Shown here: piece after piece, positions 10,765 to 23,298 of the stretch | How the letters are laid out: every line of letters starts with the position of its first letter | Position numbering within the stretch: position 1 is the first letter of the stretch | Source of the DNA: Gnetum montanum | Taxonomy: Eukaryota; Streptophyta; Gnetopsida; Gnetales; Gnetaceae | Reading direction: 5' to 3' | Length of the DNA: 64,000 bases | Assembly: GCA_015680685.1 (NCBI GenBank) | Contig: MNCI01023672.1 | Span: 71,467-135,466, forward strand | Notes under the pieces: generated by a model | What the model saw: the letters and a program-made list of their open reading frames with translations, nothing else | The model's database searches: none | Told to the model about the DNA's origin: nothing | Position numbers and translations under genes: made by a program

Positions 10765-12539
10765 CTTACATTATTCATGAAACTTTTCCTTCTAGGGCCA
10801 TGTTAATTTACAAACCTAAGAGCCCAAACAAAATGAAATTAGTCAACTTGTAATATGTCAAACCTTTCCATGAACCCAAGCAAACCAATGGAAGAAACAC
10901 CTTGACAAATGGACAATGATGCTCAGTTTTTTGGATCTCCTCCTTTCAACTCAGTCATGGGGAAGATGGCCATCCATGCTCCCCATTATAGTGGATCCTT
11001 ATTTTTTTATCTTTTTATTTTTATTTTTGTGGATTTCTTACTGTTATGTATTGACCAATAATAAGAAGTTTAATAAGTTTTTGCATGGTGTGGTTTCCAT
11101 ATTAAAATTCCAAAAATAAAAAATAATAATAATAATATTTAAAAAATGATGATGGAAATTTAAAGCACACCCCTTAGACAAAATAAATGGGCTACAAGCA
11201 TTAGTTATTTCACTAGAAAGACATGTTACCCATGCCTATAGGTCCCCTCTAACTAAGGTCTTTTCTCACTTCCTACTTCTCTTTTCTTCTTAAATAAAGA
11301 ATGGTGGTGGTCTGTGGAAGCATTCTTGTGTCTTCAGGGGGTGGACCGATCCTAGAGTGGTGATGCAAAGTCATTGTAAGTAGTCAATTTTCGTTTGGAC
11401 TAAGGTTGAACTTTATCAAGTCATTTAACCATGAAACTTATAAGGGATTTCATGTGACCATGATTGGGACATCCATTCTGTTCTATATAACATCCATTAA
11501 TGCTCTTCATAACTCACCTCATTGCTGACTTTCATGTTTTTGTTTTAATTCTTAGTTTGATGTGTTGAAATTCCTAAATGGATTCTCCCAGTTTAGTCTT
11601 TAACTTTTCATAACCATTAATCAACTATGGGGTCCACAGACTCCTTAGTTGAGGTTATGCAAGGGAAAAACATACATGTGCCACTATGGGGCGGATCCAC
11701 TTGCATATCTTATAGTTTGATTAGTTAAAATTCCCACTCTTAGACATTTCCTCAATCAAATATTTCATGTGCTCTATCGTGCATCCAACTATGTGCTTCT
11801 TATGACATTCTTCTTCATCAAATCTCATTCTAAAATTATTTCTCCATTTTTAGAACTTGAACACCCTCTTCTAATATTTTCAACATTTTCTTAGCCTTTT
11901 AGGCTTCCATTTGATCTAAATTTCATTCAAAAGCTCTCGTTTTTTATTACTTTTGACAAATTCAACTATGATCAATAGTTGTGTCGACTAGGCCTAGTCG
12001 ATGTAGTGCAAAAATCCTATAAATACTGTCCAACTCTTTGAAAGTTTTTGTCATTTGCTTCGAAATGAGAGGGAAGGTTTTGTAGTTTTTCAAAGCCAAA
12101 AATCCTCCAAAGCCCATAACGTTCACACCATTTATCCAAATGACTTCATTCTTCACTTCTGTAGCTATTAGAGGTAACCACTTAGTTGTGGGGGCCACAA
12201 ACCTTAAGGTTTCTAATGAAATTTTTTTAATTTTTTCCTAACTTCCACAAAGAATTAATGAATAGAATAGCATTATACCATCAATTTTTGAGATTTTAAC
12301 CCTTCTAACATACTTCGGTAAACCTAAAATTAATTATTAGTATCAAAATAAGAATAAAATAATAATTGAAATAATCAACTAGGCCATGATCACAACTTAG
12401 CCAAGTGTAACTACCTCAAAAGATAAGGTATCCTGATTGTTTAAAGTTACACATTAAATGTTAACCCTTGGTCATGTTATGATCATAGATGATGCCAAGA
12501 CCAAAATATCCATAGGAAGAAAGACCATCACAACCAAAG
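10765..12539. other. AT-rich stretch without a recognised gene
   Basis: I see no repeat ends, RNA genes or conserved protein motifs. The longest frame is 78 codons on the minus strand (11962-12198); it has no recognisable domain and I do not call it a gene. Confidence 0.4.
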
Positions 12540-15245
12540 GACAAATGACACAAATCTGAAATAGCAAGAACAAGCCCAAGAGAAAGTAGCGGAAACTCAT
12601 GCAATGGGACCTCTTCAGGAGGAGCCCAAAGTGGAATTTGTTTGAAAGATTCCTGAAGAAGAGGCTAAAACTAAACAATCCCAAAGAGGAGAGGCACCAA
12701 AGCCCATACCAAGACTTGAGGTCACATTGACACAAGCCTACCTTAACATGATTAGGCCTCATGATGGCTAATGATTAGTTCTCCCAAAATTGAACTTTGG
12801 ATCATTCTTGGAAAATGCTCCACTAGAAGTTAAAACATAGTTGCAAAACTCTTCCATATGGACAATCATTACTTATATTGGGGATTGGTACATGGAAGAG
12901 ACATATCTCTTCTAGAACAATAGAAAGGTAGGAGCCACTATGAGAATCAAGGACATTCAGGTTTCCTACTCAACAAAAGCTATTACATAAGCTCTTAGTC
13001 TACCTGATTCTAGCACTCATCTAGCAAATATATCTACACATGTAGACCTAGAGGCAAAAAGGAAGTGGACCCAATGGTTTTATGGGGTTGATCACAAGGA
13101 GTTTGGTGCGCTCACACTCATGAAGCACATATACTTTAAGATAATGTCTTATCACCTCAATCCAACAATGAGGTCTAGTAAGGTGACTACTTTTTCCACC
13201 CAAGTATGTGCTTCTTTTAGTGAAATTTTTCCTATTAAACTTTTGTAGTTAATATATCTAGAGATGGAAAAGTGTTTCAAAGAAAATAAACATGGAAGAA
13301 AAACCCTTCCCTTTCCATACCTTATTAAAAGACTCTGTAAAATGGTAGGGATAGTATGCTATGCCAATGACATAATCAGGCATACTCCTATCATCTCCTA
13401 GTCCAAGATGATGAAATAAAATACCTCTACCATGTCCAAAGAAGAGAAGAAACAACCACCACCTCCACCACCCACTTAGGAAAAAATGTTGGAGGCCCAC
13501 ACAACCATTGAACACCTACGCAAAATTAGAGAGAAACTATTATATGAGTAAGAGCAGTGAGTAGGAATAAGTGGTGGGGATCCATCTATGTACCATATTG
13601 TAATGAATCACCTCAACGAAGTGGCTCAAAAAATTAGTTAGACAAAGGGAGGTGGACCAATATTCTCAACCCAAAGAATGTAGCTAATTACTAGATCGAA
13701 TCCTAGTGCCTGAGAGGTAATAGTGTCTCTCTCACAAAAACAGCAATTTCTAGAAGTCTCTAGGAATGCCACTACATTTTCAGTGTGCTTGGATGAGGGT
13801 GAGGGGGCAACTATCTTGGTGATGTAGCACCAAGGCTAGGAGACCATCGTAGAAGTGGTTGTTGATCAAATTACAGAAGTACTAAATGCACCTATAGCAT
13901 CTATACCAAATATTTCTACACTCAAAGATGTGTAGACATTTACAAGGACTATTAGTAGTCAATTAAGTATAGCCTAGCATGAAGAATTGTTGGACCAATT
14001 GATGGGAACTAGACAACTGATTCCAAATATCTTTGATTTTCTGAATAACATCACCATAATCTAGTCAAAGCTACTTGAAGCAAAGGGCAAGTGCATCATT
14101 ATGGAAGAGCAACTCAAAATAGCTTAAGCACAAAATCAATAATTGGTAGTGAAGGTTTCCAAATTAAGATCCCATCTTGCTAATCCCATGCTCCTCAACC
14201 CTATACTAACAAGAGATGAAGCTTTTCAATAGATTCAAGATAGAATTAAATAGGTTGAGGTGGGGATGGTGATGATTGTCTTTGACTAGTCCATGGTTGA
14301 TGCCAAAACATATTCAATTTAAAAGGACTTGACATGCTAAGAGAATGAGATGTTAATTGTAGAAAATCATTACCTATAGAATGTTGATGTGCCAAAACAA
14401 CAAATGCAAGAATTCATCCATCAATAGTAAGATCAACTAGCTGAGATGAATACTAAGCTTAGGAGATTAGCAATGGAGAATAGAAATCTCTCTATGAAGG
14501 AATTTTATGTCTTACACAACAAATATGTGATTGAGATTACCACCTGGAAGAATGAGGCTCTCAAATTTGAGTCAAGAACCACTATAGAGATCAGGTTGGC
14601 CTACAAAAGAAAATGAAAAACACATCTAGATGGCTAAGGAAAAAGTCAATGAGATTCTCTAGCAAATTCAGTAAGGAAAAGAGGTATGGAAACCTATCAT
14701 TAATGGGTTAGATGCCTACAAAAATGTGGAGATCTACATGAAGGATTTGCAAATTGAAGAGATGACTAAATATATGGAGCTTTCCGATCTCTAATATGCA
14801 AGCTTGGCAATGCTAGCTTTTAGATAGTCATGATTAGAGTTGGAGAAGTACGTGGCTAGCTCGTACTTGTTGTACAAGGTAAATTTTAAGCATCACAAGG
14901 AAACCAAGAAAAATATTGAGATTGTAAATGTTGAACTTAAAGTTCTCAAGGCAAGATTCATTGATCAAAGGTCAACCACTAAGAACCTCACTAAAAGAAT
15001 GAATGATTACTAAGAGCTACAGAATGCAATCAAGGTGTTCGACATTAAATGCAAATAATTTGTTTCCTAGTTCATTAATGTCAAGGAGTTGTTTCCAACA
15101 ATGCCCTATCCTTGGGATATGTCCATTCCAACCCACATTGATGAAGTTGTGTGGGTCGTGCACAATATTAAGAGCAAGGAGGAGAAGATGGAAGCATTGT
15201 TGGATGCTTTTCATCTTCCACTGAAAGTTGCAACCACAGCAAAAT
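12540..15245 (+). pseudogene. Gene G: decayed homologue of element C ORF2 (plant transposon-protein module plus coiled coil)
   Basis: The frame is broken by many stops, but collinear landmarks match ORF2 of element C: KLNFGSFLEN (C: ELNFGPLIEF), GDWYMEE then VSYSTKAI (C: GDWYLGE then VDFSTKAI), a HIYFKI segment (C: RIYFKI), and LPFPYLIKRLCKMVGI (C: LSFSYLITKLC plus VGI). A run of six prolines (about 13452-13470) follows, then a long Glu/Lys/Leu-rich part (about 14000-15200) typical of coiled coil. From memory the first half resembles the 'putative plant transposon protein' domain (PF20167). The orientation is opposite to element C, and no LTRs in that orientation were found around it. Function unknown. 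Confidence 0.6.
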
Positions 15246-17062
15246 AACCACAATAGCCTCAACCACCATGTGTGCTTGAAGTATAAGAAGGTTCTTTGGA
15301 ACTAATTAATAAATATATGTGTGATTTTAAATAATATCAAAATCCCTAAAAGTTAAATCAATACAAGTTAACATTAATCATTTATATCTAACTAGTCTAA
15401 ATCACTAACAATTCCCAATAACAATGCTAATTATGAGCAATAAGTATATCCTAAGCCCAACCATATGATACATAAGCATTGCAAAAGACTATATCGTAAT
15501 TCATAGATGGTACTAGTAAAGCATGTAGGTAATTAAACATATAATCGTGGATCATTGTCTTCCCACTTAGACTAGTAGGGGTTCCTAGTATGTATGGTTT
15601 AGTCCAAGGTGAGACATATGATTTTGATGTCATTTAGCATTTAATTAAAATAAGTAAAATATAGAAATTAATTAATTAATTAAACTACTAAATAATATAG
15701 TAGATCCTAGGCCAGTCTACAATGATGAGTGTCTAATTCCCAACTTGCCATACATGTCATAAATTGGTGTATTTGTCACTAGGATTACCAAATAAGTACA
15801 CATTATGCTTGAAATTTGTTGCACTTATTTCACCATGATTAATGTATATGGAAATGTAAACATTAATCTAAATTACATTGAAAAGTAAAATTCTATTCTA
15901 AGCGAGAGTGTTGTAATGGAATGGAACCAATTCAATATTTATTGTCAATTTTAAAATATTTTTGGATACATCCTACTTGAATAAGCACATCTTATAACTA
16001 ACACATAACCACACTACAAGTACTCATTAACTGCTATAGAAATTAAGAAATGAAACTAATATAGTTTTGATATGCTATGATCAACTAATGCTATAAATGT
16101 GGTAAGTGAGTTATATTTATAGGCATTTATTACAATTGTAACTTCACATTTGCAATTTTGTAGCATAGGCGATGACATTGTATCTATAACATTGTGGATA
16201 CAATATTATAGGTAATTATAAAAAGATATTTTATTATCCATCACCATCACATGTCTTGACTAGCTTCACAAATTCATGCCTATATAATTTCTTAATTAGT
16301 AGCCTAAATATCTTAGCTCAAATTCCCAAAGATTCTATTAGAAGACATGTTCTATGACTATAATATATGGCCTTTCATTAAAATACTTTTATAATAATTA
16401 CAAGACTTCTTAGTACTTTAATAGAATAGTGCCTCATTTGGGAATGGGATGTGACAATTTTAGACTATATATCAATACAGTACTTTATAGAATAAAAAGT
16501 ATAGCATAATGATGTTTTAAATATAACTTGAACCTATAATTTATTATATACAGAGCAACATGTTTATCAATTGAATCATCCTTGCATCAGCAAATAACAC
16601 AAAGATCATAATAGCATATGAATCAAAAGATAAATGTTAAAGTTTAAGGAATTACTATTCCTTTTCAAGTCTCTAGAAATAAAAAGTGAAATAAATTAAT
16701 AGGCATCTTTGCATTATATTAATGCTTAAAGAAATACTTATAAAAAGCATGTTATTCAATCTCAAAAATGTACTTTTAGTAAATAATTATCTAAAAATTT
16801 GCTTCATTTTTAAATTAATGTAATTTTTTAAAAACTCTAATAGTTTACATCACATGTGTACTTCTATATACTAAATAAAACTTCTATGTTTACTAGGTTT
16901 CATATAACTACTGGTTTATACTCAAGGTTTTATCCAAAAGGAAGTAGAAAGTATAAAAGGAAGAACAAACTTTGAAATTCAAGAATAGAAAATTAACAAT
17001 TAGAGATCGAATCAACCTTTATGTAAATATTCAAAAATTATAACCTTTTTCCTATAGGAAGT
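15246..17062. other. AT-rich stretch with an LTR fragment of the A/B/C family
   Basis: No gene seen. Around 15530-15640 the text (cttcccacttagactagtag, then gtatggttta-gtccaaggtgag) resembles the middle of the A, B and C LTRs, in the same orientation as A, so a degenerate solo or truncated LTR is likely. The rest is AT-rich and featureless. Confidence 0.4.
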
Positions 17063-17902
17063 TGATAAGTGGCGAGGTACCCCTACACTCAACCATACAA
17101 ATACAAGCGTAGCATGCGCGATTCAATCGAACTTCGTAGACTAAGTACCTACATGCCTTAGGGAACACTTAAGGTTAATTATTTGTTGTCTTCCCAAACT
17201 TACTTGTATTTGTCATAGTTGTATGGTTAAGTAAGTCTGAGGTATATGATTTTTATGTCTTTTCGATTTTATCTCCTATGTTGATAAGGTGAAAGGTGAA
17301 GAGACTAATTACTAACTTTAACTAACTAACTAAGTCTAAATTAACCTAGCATCAGCATTCGTTCCCACTTACCGTTCACACCCTGAACCAATACAACCTT
17401 GGTTACCAAACGCTAGTCATTGTTGGTATCACCAAGCGTAACGCACATGCTCGAAGAGGTCATACTGAGGCACTTAACTAGGAGAGAAGGGTTGAAAAAG
17501 ATTTAATGACTAATAAAGCATTGAAATGGTAAACAATAAATAACAATAAATAAATTCCTAATTAGCCTATTCCATGCACTGTAAGGTTTATCCAAGAAGT
17601 TCATCTTTATTGCCATACACAAACTTGTGTTCAGGTATAATATTTTCTCGAATAAAGATCCGTTCACTTTGGACCTCCTATTGTGGGCACATGGAAAATA
17701 TTCTATCTCTGGAGGGATCAAACTGCTAGAGGTTCAGTACGGTCTAGGCCTATAATGAGAAACAAGGAAGAGCCACCTCTTATTTATAGAACTGGTGGTG
17801 AACTGCGATATCGTGTTCCCAATATCGTAGAGGATGTGATATTGCAGCAGACACAATATTGCGTACGTGATATCATGGCCCATGAGATATCGCATCCCAT
17901 CA
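17063..17902 (-). repeat. Element A 3' LTR
   Basis: Read on the minus strand it starts TGATGGGATG and ends CACTTATCA. It contains a CTATAAATA promoter box (complement of 17781-17789) and, at its U3 edge, an array of imperfect GATATC palindromes (about 17800-17902). Confidence 0.9.
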
Positions 17903-17917
17903 TACCCCCATGACTGA
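17903..17917 (-). promoter_or_regulatory. Polypurine tract of element A
   Basis: On the minus strand TCAGTCATGGGGGTA directly precedes the 3' LTR. Elements B (33777-33791) and C (42192-42206) have the same sequence at the same place. Confidence 0.75.
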
Positions 17918-19880
17918 ATAAAAAATTTTCCGTGAGTTCCTTACAAAATATTGGGAAGTTATGGGATTATTGACTGAATGGAACTAATGGGATGACATGT
18001 GAACGGATCATCATTACAAGACAAGACAAAACTGGTGTTCACAACAACAAGAGTGAACACTTTATACATTGACATTAGGCCTTGTTTGGCAGCTAAGAAA
18101 GAAAGAGAGAAATAATTTTTGCTGTTGCCAATGCCAGGATTGCACCTTTCATTGTCCAACCATAAGCGCACCATCGATCTTTCTCCTTGCATAACTACTT
18201 CAGCACTGCTCCATTCCAAGTGTCCCTTCTAGATCTAATCCGTTGTTGTATGATTTCCATCCGCACACACAACACAGTCTTTATATTAGCAAGGGTAAAT
18301 GAATCATGATGCAATTGATACCTTGCTTTGGTGAAAGATCCATTGGCTGAGTTGTGGTATGGCTGATACGAATCTGGAGATATAATAGTGGCTACCGAAG
18401 GTGTAGGGGTTAGGAGAAAATCGAAAAAATTTGGGTCCAAACCCCCATGACTAAGAGCAAACCTTCGGTAGCAATAGAATGGAGAAAGAAAAAGAACAAG
18501 AAAGATGGAGAAAAAGAGACAACTATAATATCGATGAAATGGATGTCAAGATGGAAATGAACAAAATAAAATGGATTGCAAAAATATTAAGGGAAAGAAT
18601 TGAACTGGTGCACCAAATAGAAATGTCAGTGGGTCCTCCCCAAAGTAGGATCATGCCCTTAATGCCCTGACAAACCCACATTCAAAGAGTTCGTAGGCTT
18701 TGGGAATGTCATTTGGAACAAGAGTTAAAGTCTTAACTACAAGAATTTACCAAAAAGAAAACAATGCGTCAACCAAAATATACACTAATGATACAACTGA
18801 CAATGATGTGAACAATGGAGAGAAGGATGGAGAGAAGAGAATGGAATGGAATCCCAAGAATAAGGTGGTGTACAACCCCTTGTGTAGTTCATGATTAATG
18901 TAACTTAGCAAATCCCATTCCAAGTCTAGCCTCAAACAAACCACATCTAGTGACTTCGCATTAATGGATTTGGCCAAACCATCCACTTGAAGTAACAAGA
19001 ATGCCTTCACCCAAGAGCCAGCACCATTCCAACGAAACAGAGGAGAGAATGGAAAGCGAGAAGGGCCTTAGTTAAAGGGAACATTTTTATTTTATTTCCA
19101 TAACCAGTGCTTATAGCCCAAATGGTTATTTCATCTAAGGGGTGTTCTTTGAATTCCCACTATTTTTTTTACTTTATGTGTTTATGCGTGAGAACCACAC
19201 CATGCAAAGACTTTGTTATTTTTATTAAATCAACTTCCTGATAATTGGGTAACTTTGAAATGGTAAAAAAACTCAAGAAGAAACATCCAGGCATCCAAGA
19301 GAACGGCCAACACAAATGCATCAAGTTCCCTTGAAGTCACACCCTTTTCAATCCTTGAGTCCTTCCTTAGTTTGAGAAATGCCTAGTCACCGATTCGTTA
19401 TAGTTCTTATTTAGAAAGGGATGGTACATTTCCAAGCTAAGAGAGACCATAGAAATTTGTGGATGTATGGATGAAGTGAACTCATTCCCTACTATATCAA
19501 AAGAACCATGCTTTATTATCAACATCATAACTTAAAGGTAACAAACCAAACATTAGCAATCAATACAAAAATAGTTCATACCATCATGAAGAACACTTAT
19601 TGGATGACAAACTTACAAGGTGGATAACACACACACACACACACACATCAAAAATTGAAAAAGTATAATGATGTTGTAAAACAAAAATGAGAAAATTTAA
19701 AGAAATTTGTAAAATAAAAATGTGTAAAACAAAAACATGTAAAACAAAAATGTGTAAAAAAAAACTTCAAAAGAACTGAGGGCCCCCAAATGATTAGCTT
19801 TGGTGGCCATCTCCCCCATGACTAAATGAAAAGAGAGAGATCCAAAATAATGAACGTCTATTTGAATTTCTTAAAAGTGT
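17918..19880 (-). other. Noncoding 3' half of element A
   Basis: About 2 kb without a conserved frame lies where pol would be. It carries two copies of the polypurine-like AGTCATGGGGG motif (18441-18453 and 19812-19824) and a (CA)n microsatellite (19627-19648). The same items occur in the same order in element B, so the segment is ancestral to both. Confidence 0.7.
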
Positions 19881-20720
19881 CTAAATTCTCCCAATTGATG
19901 TTCTGAGGTTAAGGGGTGGAAGTTGGCGATGCTCATATTCCAATGTATCTATGCTTTCGTTGTGGGCATGAGTTGTTCCCCCAGTTTGTTCCATGCATGT
20001 TGGTCGGTTGCTCTTCCATTTAGCTATCATCCACGGGGTGTCTTCTTGTTGTGTGAATGCTACATACAGGAATCTTTGTCTCATAGTTTCTAGGGCATAC
20101 CTATTGCATGCAAGAGATGTTAAATTTTGCATCACCCATGATTCCTGCATGTCATCATCCTCTGAGTCACTGTATTTGATGCATGGAACTTTATTCTTCT
20201 CGATCTTTCCATAAATGTTTACCTTAGATATTTCCAAGGAAATATGGCAGATTCCTAGGCATGCGTCTATTGTACTTAGCCATGCCCTTCCCATTATAAT
20301 TGGGAAGTCCCCTTCATTATTGTTAACTTCTATCACTAGGAAATTGGCTAGGTATGACCAACCACACACAGTGGTGATGATGTCCTCCATCAATCCCAAG
20401 GGAATGGTGATGGACTGGTCAGCCAGCTCCAGTTAAATATTTCTCTTCTTAAGTTGGGGCAGGTTCCAGGCTTGATACATTTCTCATGAAATTAAGTTGA
20501 CTCTGGAACCTGAGTCAAGAATAGCCTTATGAGGTTCATTCCCAGAGACTTGGAGGTAGATTAAGGGACTTCCAGGGTTAGATAGTTTCCTTGGAAGGTG
20601 GCCTACCTTGATCCAGTTAGTTATGGTATGTGTTAACATAACTGTATGTGTTAAGCTCTTGTTGGATTGAAGGGAGCCCCGAAGCCATATTTGTTGGAGG
20701 AGTGGTTGTAGAGTCAACCA
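19881..20720 (-). pseudogene. Protease of element A
   Basis: This is a pepsin-like retroelement protease following gag. The active site AILDSGSRVNLIS is present (about 20480-20525 on the minus strand), followed by the stretch ending GDFPIIMGRAWLST, the usual second hallmark of plant Ty3/gypsy proteases. The frame is broken by a stop between the two parts and shifted relative to gag, so it is not functional now. After it the frame fades into noncoding DNA; no RT follows. Confidence 0.75.
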
Positions 20721-23154
20721 CTTGTGGTTGTGAGAGCTTTTCTAGGCTTTTGGTTTTGAAGAAAGGTCTTCTCTTCTTGTAGTTTTTAGAACTAGCAGCA
20801 TGTTGAAGGTTCACAGCTCTTGTAGCATTACATTGTTGTGGTTGAGTGGGGAGCTCCCCTTGCATTGTTGGAGCAGGTGGTATGGGAACTAATGGTGTGA
20901 GAGAGGCAAATGGATTTGGAGGATGGTACCGATGTGGAGTGTCTCATGGAGGAGAAGGAGTCCTTCTAAAGTACTCCCAAACTTAGTACTGATGTTGGGG
21001 AGTTGTGTGACCCATGGAGTCACTTGGAGAAACCGGCTGCTCCATGTAGTAGCCATAAGGATTGGGTTGTCGGTAAGGGTATTAATGTTTAGGCGGTGGC
21101 ATCCCCCATGACTAAGGGTATTGCCACTACTGATGTTGTTCGATGGGTTGTGGTAGAGTTCCACTTGGATAGTACGTTAATGGTTGGTGGAACTATCTTA
21201 TGTTAGCTTGGGGATAAGGTAACCTTCGAGGTGTCTGCCGTCTATTAAGTCTCGGGTTGAGTGCATACATCCTAGGCTCTTGTAGATGTGAGATGATTGG
21301 ACAACATCCCATAGGATGGTCATATTGGTAGATCTCACATCCACCGTCATTTTCTATATCTGAATCCACAACCTCATCAAAGATATTCATTTTTCCATTA
21401 CCCTTGTCACGTGTAGGGCTTGAATCTCTCTACTTTTTCTTGTCCTTTCACTACTTCGTTCCTCCTTAGACTCCTCTATGATTTTCAAGAGAAGTTCAAA
21501 TCTACTATCCAAGGAGTCTTGTATTTGGTCTACCTTAGCCACCACTTCCGTTGTTAGCTTTTGAAGTGGCAAGGTTTTTCTATTCGCCAACTCTTTGAGT
21601 GGTGAATCATCCTCTTCATCATAGAATCTCACTCCCTTCTTTCGAAGGGAGGGATCATGGTTATATTCTTCCGTGCTTTCTCTTTTTCATAGCTCCCCTT
21701 CTTCTTTGGCTACTTGTTCCAACAATCGATAAATCATGGGATCTAAGTTCTGATAGTCTTCCTTGGGCATAAGTCCCAAGGGTTTTCCTAGTTTCATACC
21801 TTAGCCCATCTATGAGATGGCAAAGTTGATCCTGTTGTGCGTAACCATGGCCCGGGCAATGATGTAACAATTTGTAGTAGTGGCCCATGGCAACATCCAA
21901 GGGTTCATGAGTACCTTGCTTCCATCCTTGGATCTGCTTATGCACGTTAGACACTCTAGAGTATGTTTGATATTTATCGTTGAAGAGTTCTAACATCGTA
22001 CTCTACCTCCTAATGGTTTCTGGCTCTAAGGATCGGTACCAACTCTCTGCTTCCTTTATGAGTATCCTAGGAAACAACTTTAGTTTCTACCACTTGTTCT
22101 CTATGTTCTGCAAGGCGTAGGCATCATGGAATGCATGTAAATGATTTTTCGGAACCACATTGTATCCCCCTTCAAATCGTGGGATGTTATTCATATCTAA
22201 GCGCTTGATCTGGCTATCTTTTTGATGCCTTGTTGGTATTCTTACTGCCTCTATGATATCCAGCATACTCCGAGTTGCAAGTAGGGGCTCTTCATGATCA
22301 TCTCTTTCATGACGTCCATGATGTCTACGTTGTTCCCTACTTTTCCTCTGTTCATGCCCTTGTCCTTGCTCTTGACTCTCTCATCGAGGTCTCTCATTTT
22401 GTCTACCTCTATCCTCACCGTTATGCTCTATATGACTACGCCTAGATGTGGAAGGAGAGGGTGAATGATGTGATGAAGGGAAAGAAGAAGGACAACCATC
22501 ACCATGATGATGTTTCTCACCTTCTCTTCGGTGGCTTCAACCCCGATCATGATGACGATATGAGTGTCTGTCCTTGTCATATGTTTTTATTCCCTCGGTG
22601 AACAATTGGCATTCATGGGGATCAGAACCAGGGTTGTGTATCGTGGAGCATAGGTTTTGATACCCTGCCTCCTCACTATCGTTAGGAGGGGAAACATCAT
22701 TTGATGGAGAACTCGTTATAAGTGGTTTATCATCTCCAATTTCACTTAGGACGTGCGGGACCCCTTTGCCCTTCAACAATGTATGGTGGCTCTCCTACCT
22801 TGAGTCCCTTAGACGTTGTGCTTCTGTGGGATGATAATCCCTTGTGTCAAAATCACCTATAACATATTCAGCATAGAGCTGTGTCATGCCTATCTGTGCC
22901 AGAGCACGGAGGAGCATGTTGGGGACTGCACAATCTGGAGGTAACTCTATGTTACCTTGCAAGTCTCTCCAGCACATTTGTTCATCCTAATGGAGGATAA
23001 AAGTAAAATTGGGTATGTACTCATTGGGATGAGTATATACCACCCTATATTGTTGAGGAATTGGTTGATTTTGGTTATGTGTTTTAGATTACCGACTGTT
23101 TCTTGTATGATCCCTAGGGGATGTAATGCTCTTATGAGAAGAAGAAGAAGACAT
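20721..23154 (-). pseudogene. gag of element A
   Basis: The start is the ATG at 23154 (minus), opening MSSSSSHKS. The N-terminal half is charged and Ser/His-rich; the capsid part (about 21660-22200) has the pattern LELFNDKYQTYSRVSN, then HHCPGHGYAQQDQL and GLRYETRKTLGTYAQGRL, shared with B, C and D. A Cys/His motif, CEIYQYDHPMGCC, lies at 21301-21339, followed by a Pro/Gln/His-rich tail. Several frameshifts (for example near 21640, 21390 and 21165) and stops make it a pseudogene. Gag makes the particle shell and is the main protein this element could ever supply. Confidence 0.82.
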
Positions 23155-23277
23155 TGTGTCTTATTCGGTGTGTTGATTAACCGTTATAGAATTTTTTTGT
23201 TTAATTAACCCTAAGGTTTGTTTAAGATCCCAACGATGTGAGTGATTTCCTATGTTCTACTTAGCGCACAAATACTT

Positions 23278-23297
23278 AGTCCTTGACAACAGTACCA
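23278..23297 (-). promoter_or_regulatory. Primer-binding site of element A
   Basis: On the minus strand TGGTACTGTTGTCAAGGACT starts one base after the LTR. It is a decayed form of TGGCGCCGTTGCCAGGGACT seen in element B, the tRNA-Asp-type site. Confidence 0.75.
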
Positions 23298-23298
23298 A

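Noticed and set aside
17800-17902. GATATC-rich array considered as a CRISPR-like array
   Set aside because: Plant LTR context, irregular spacing, no spacers and no cas genes.
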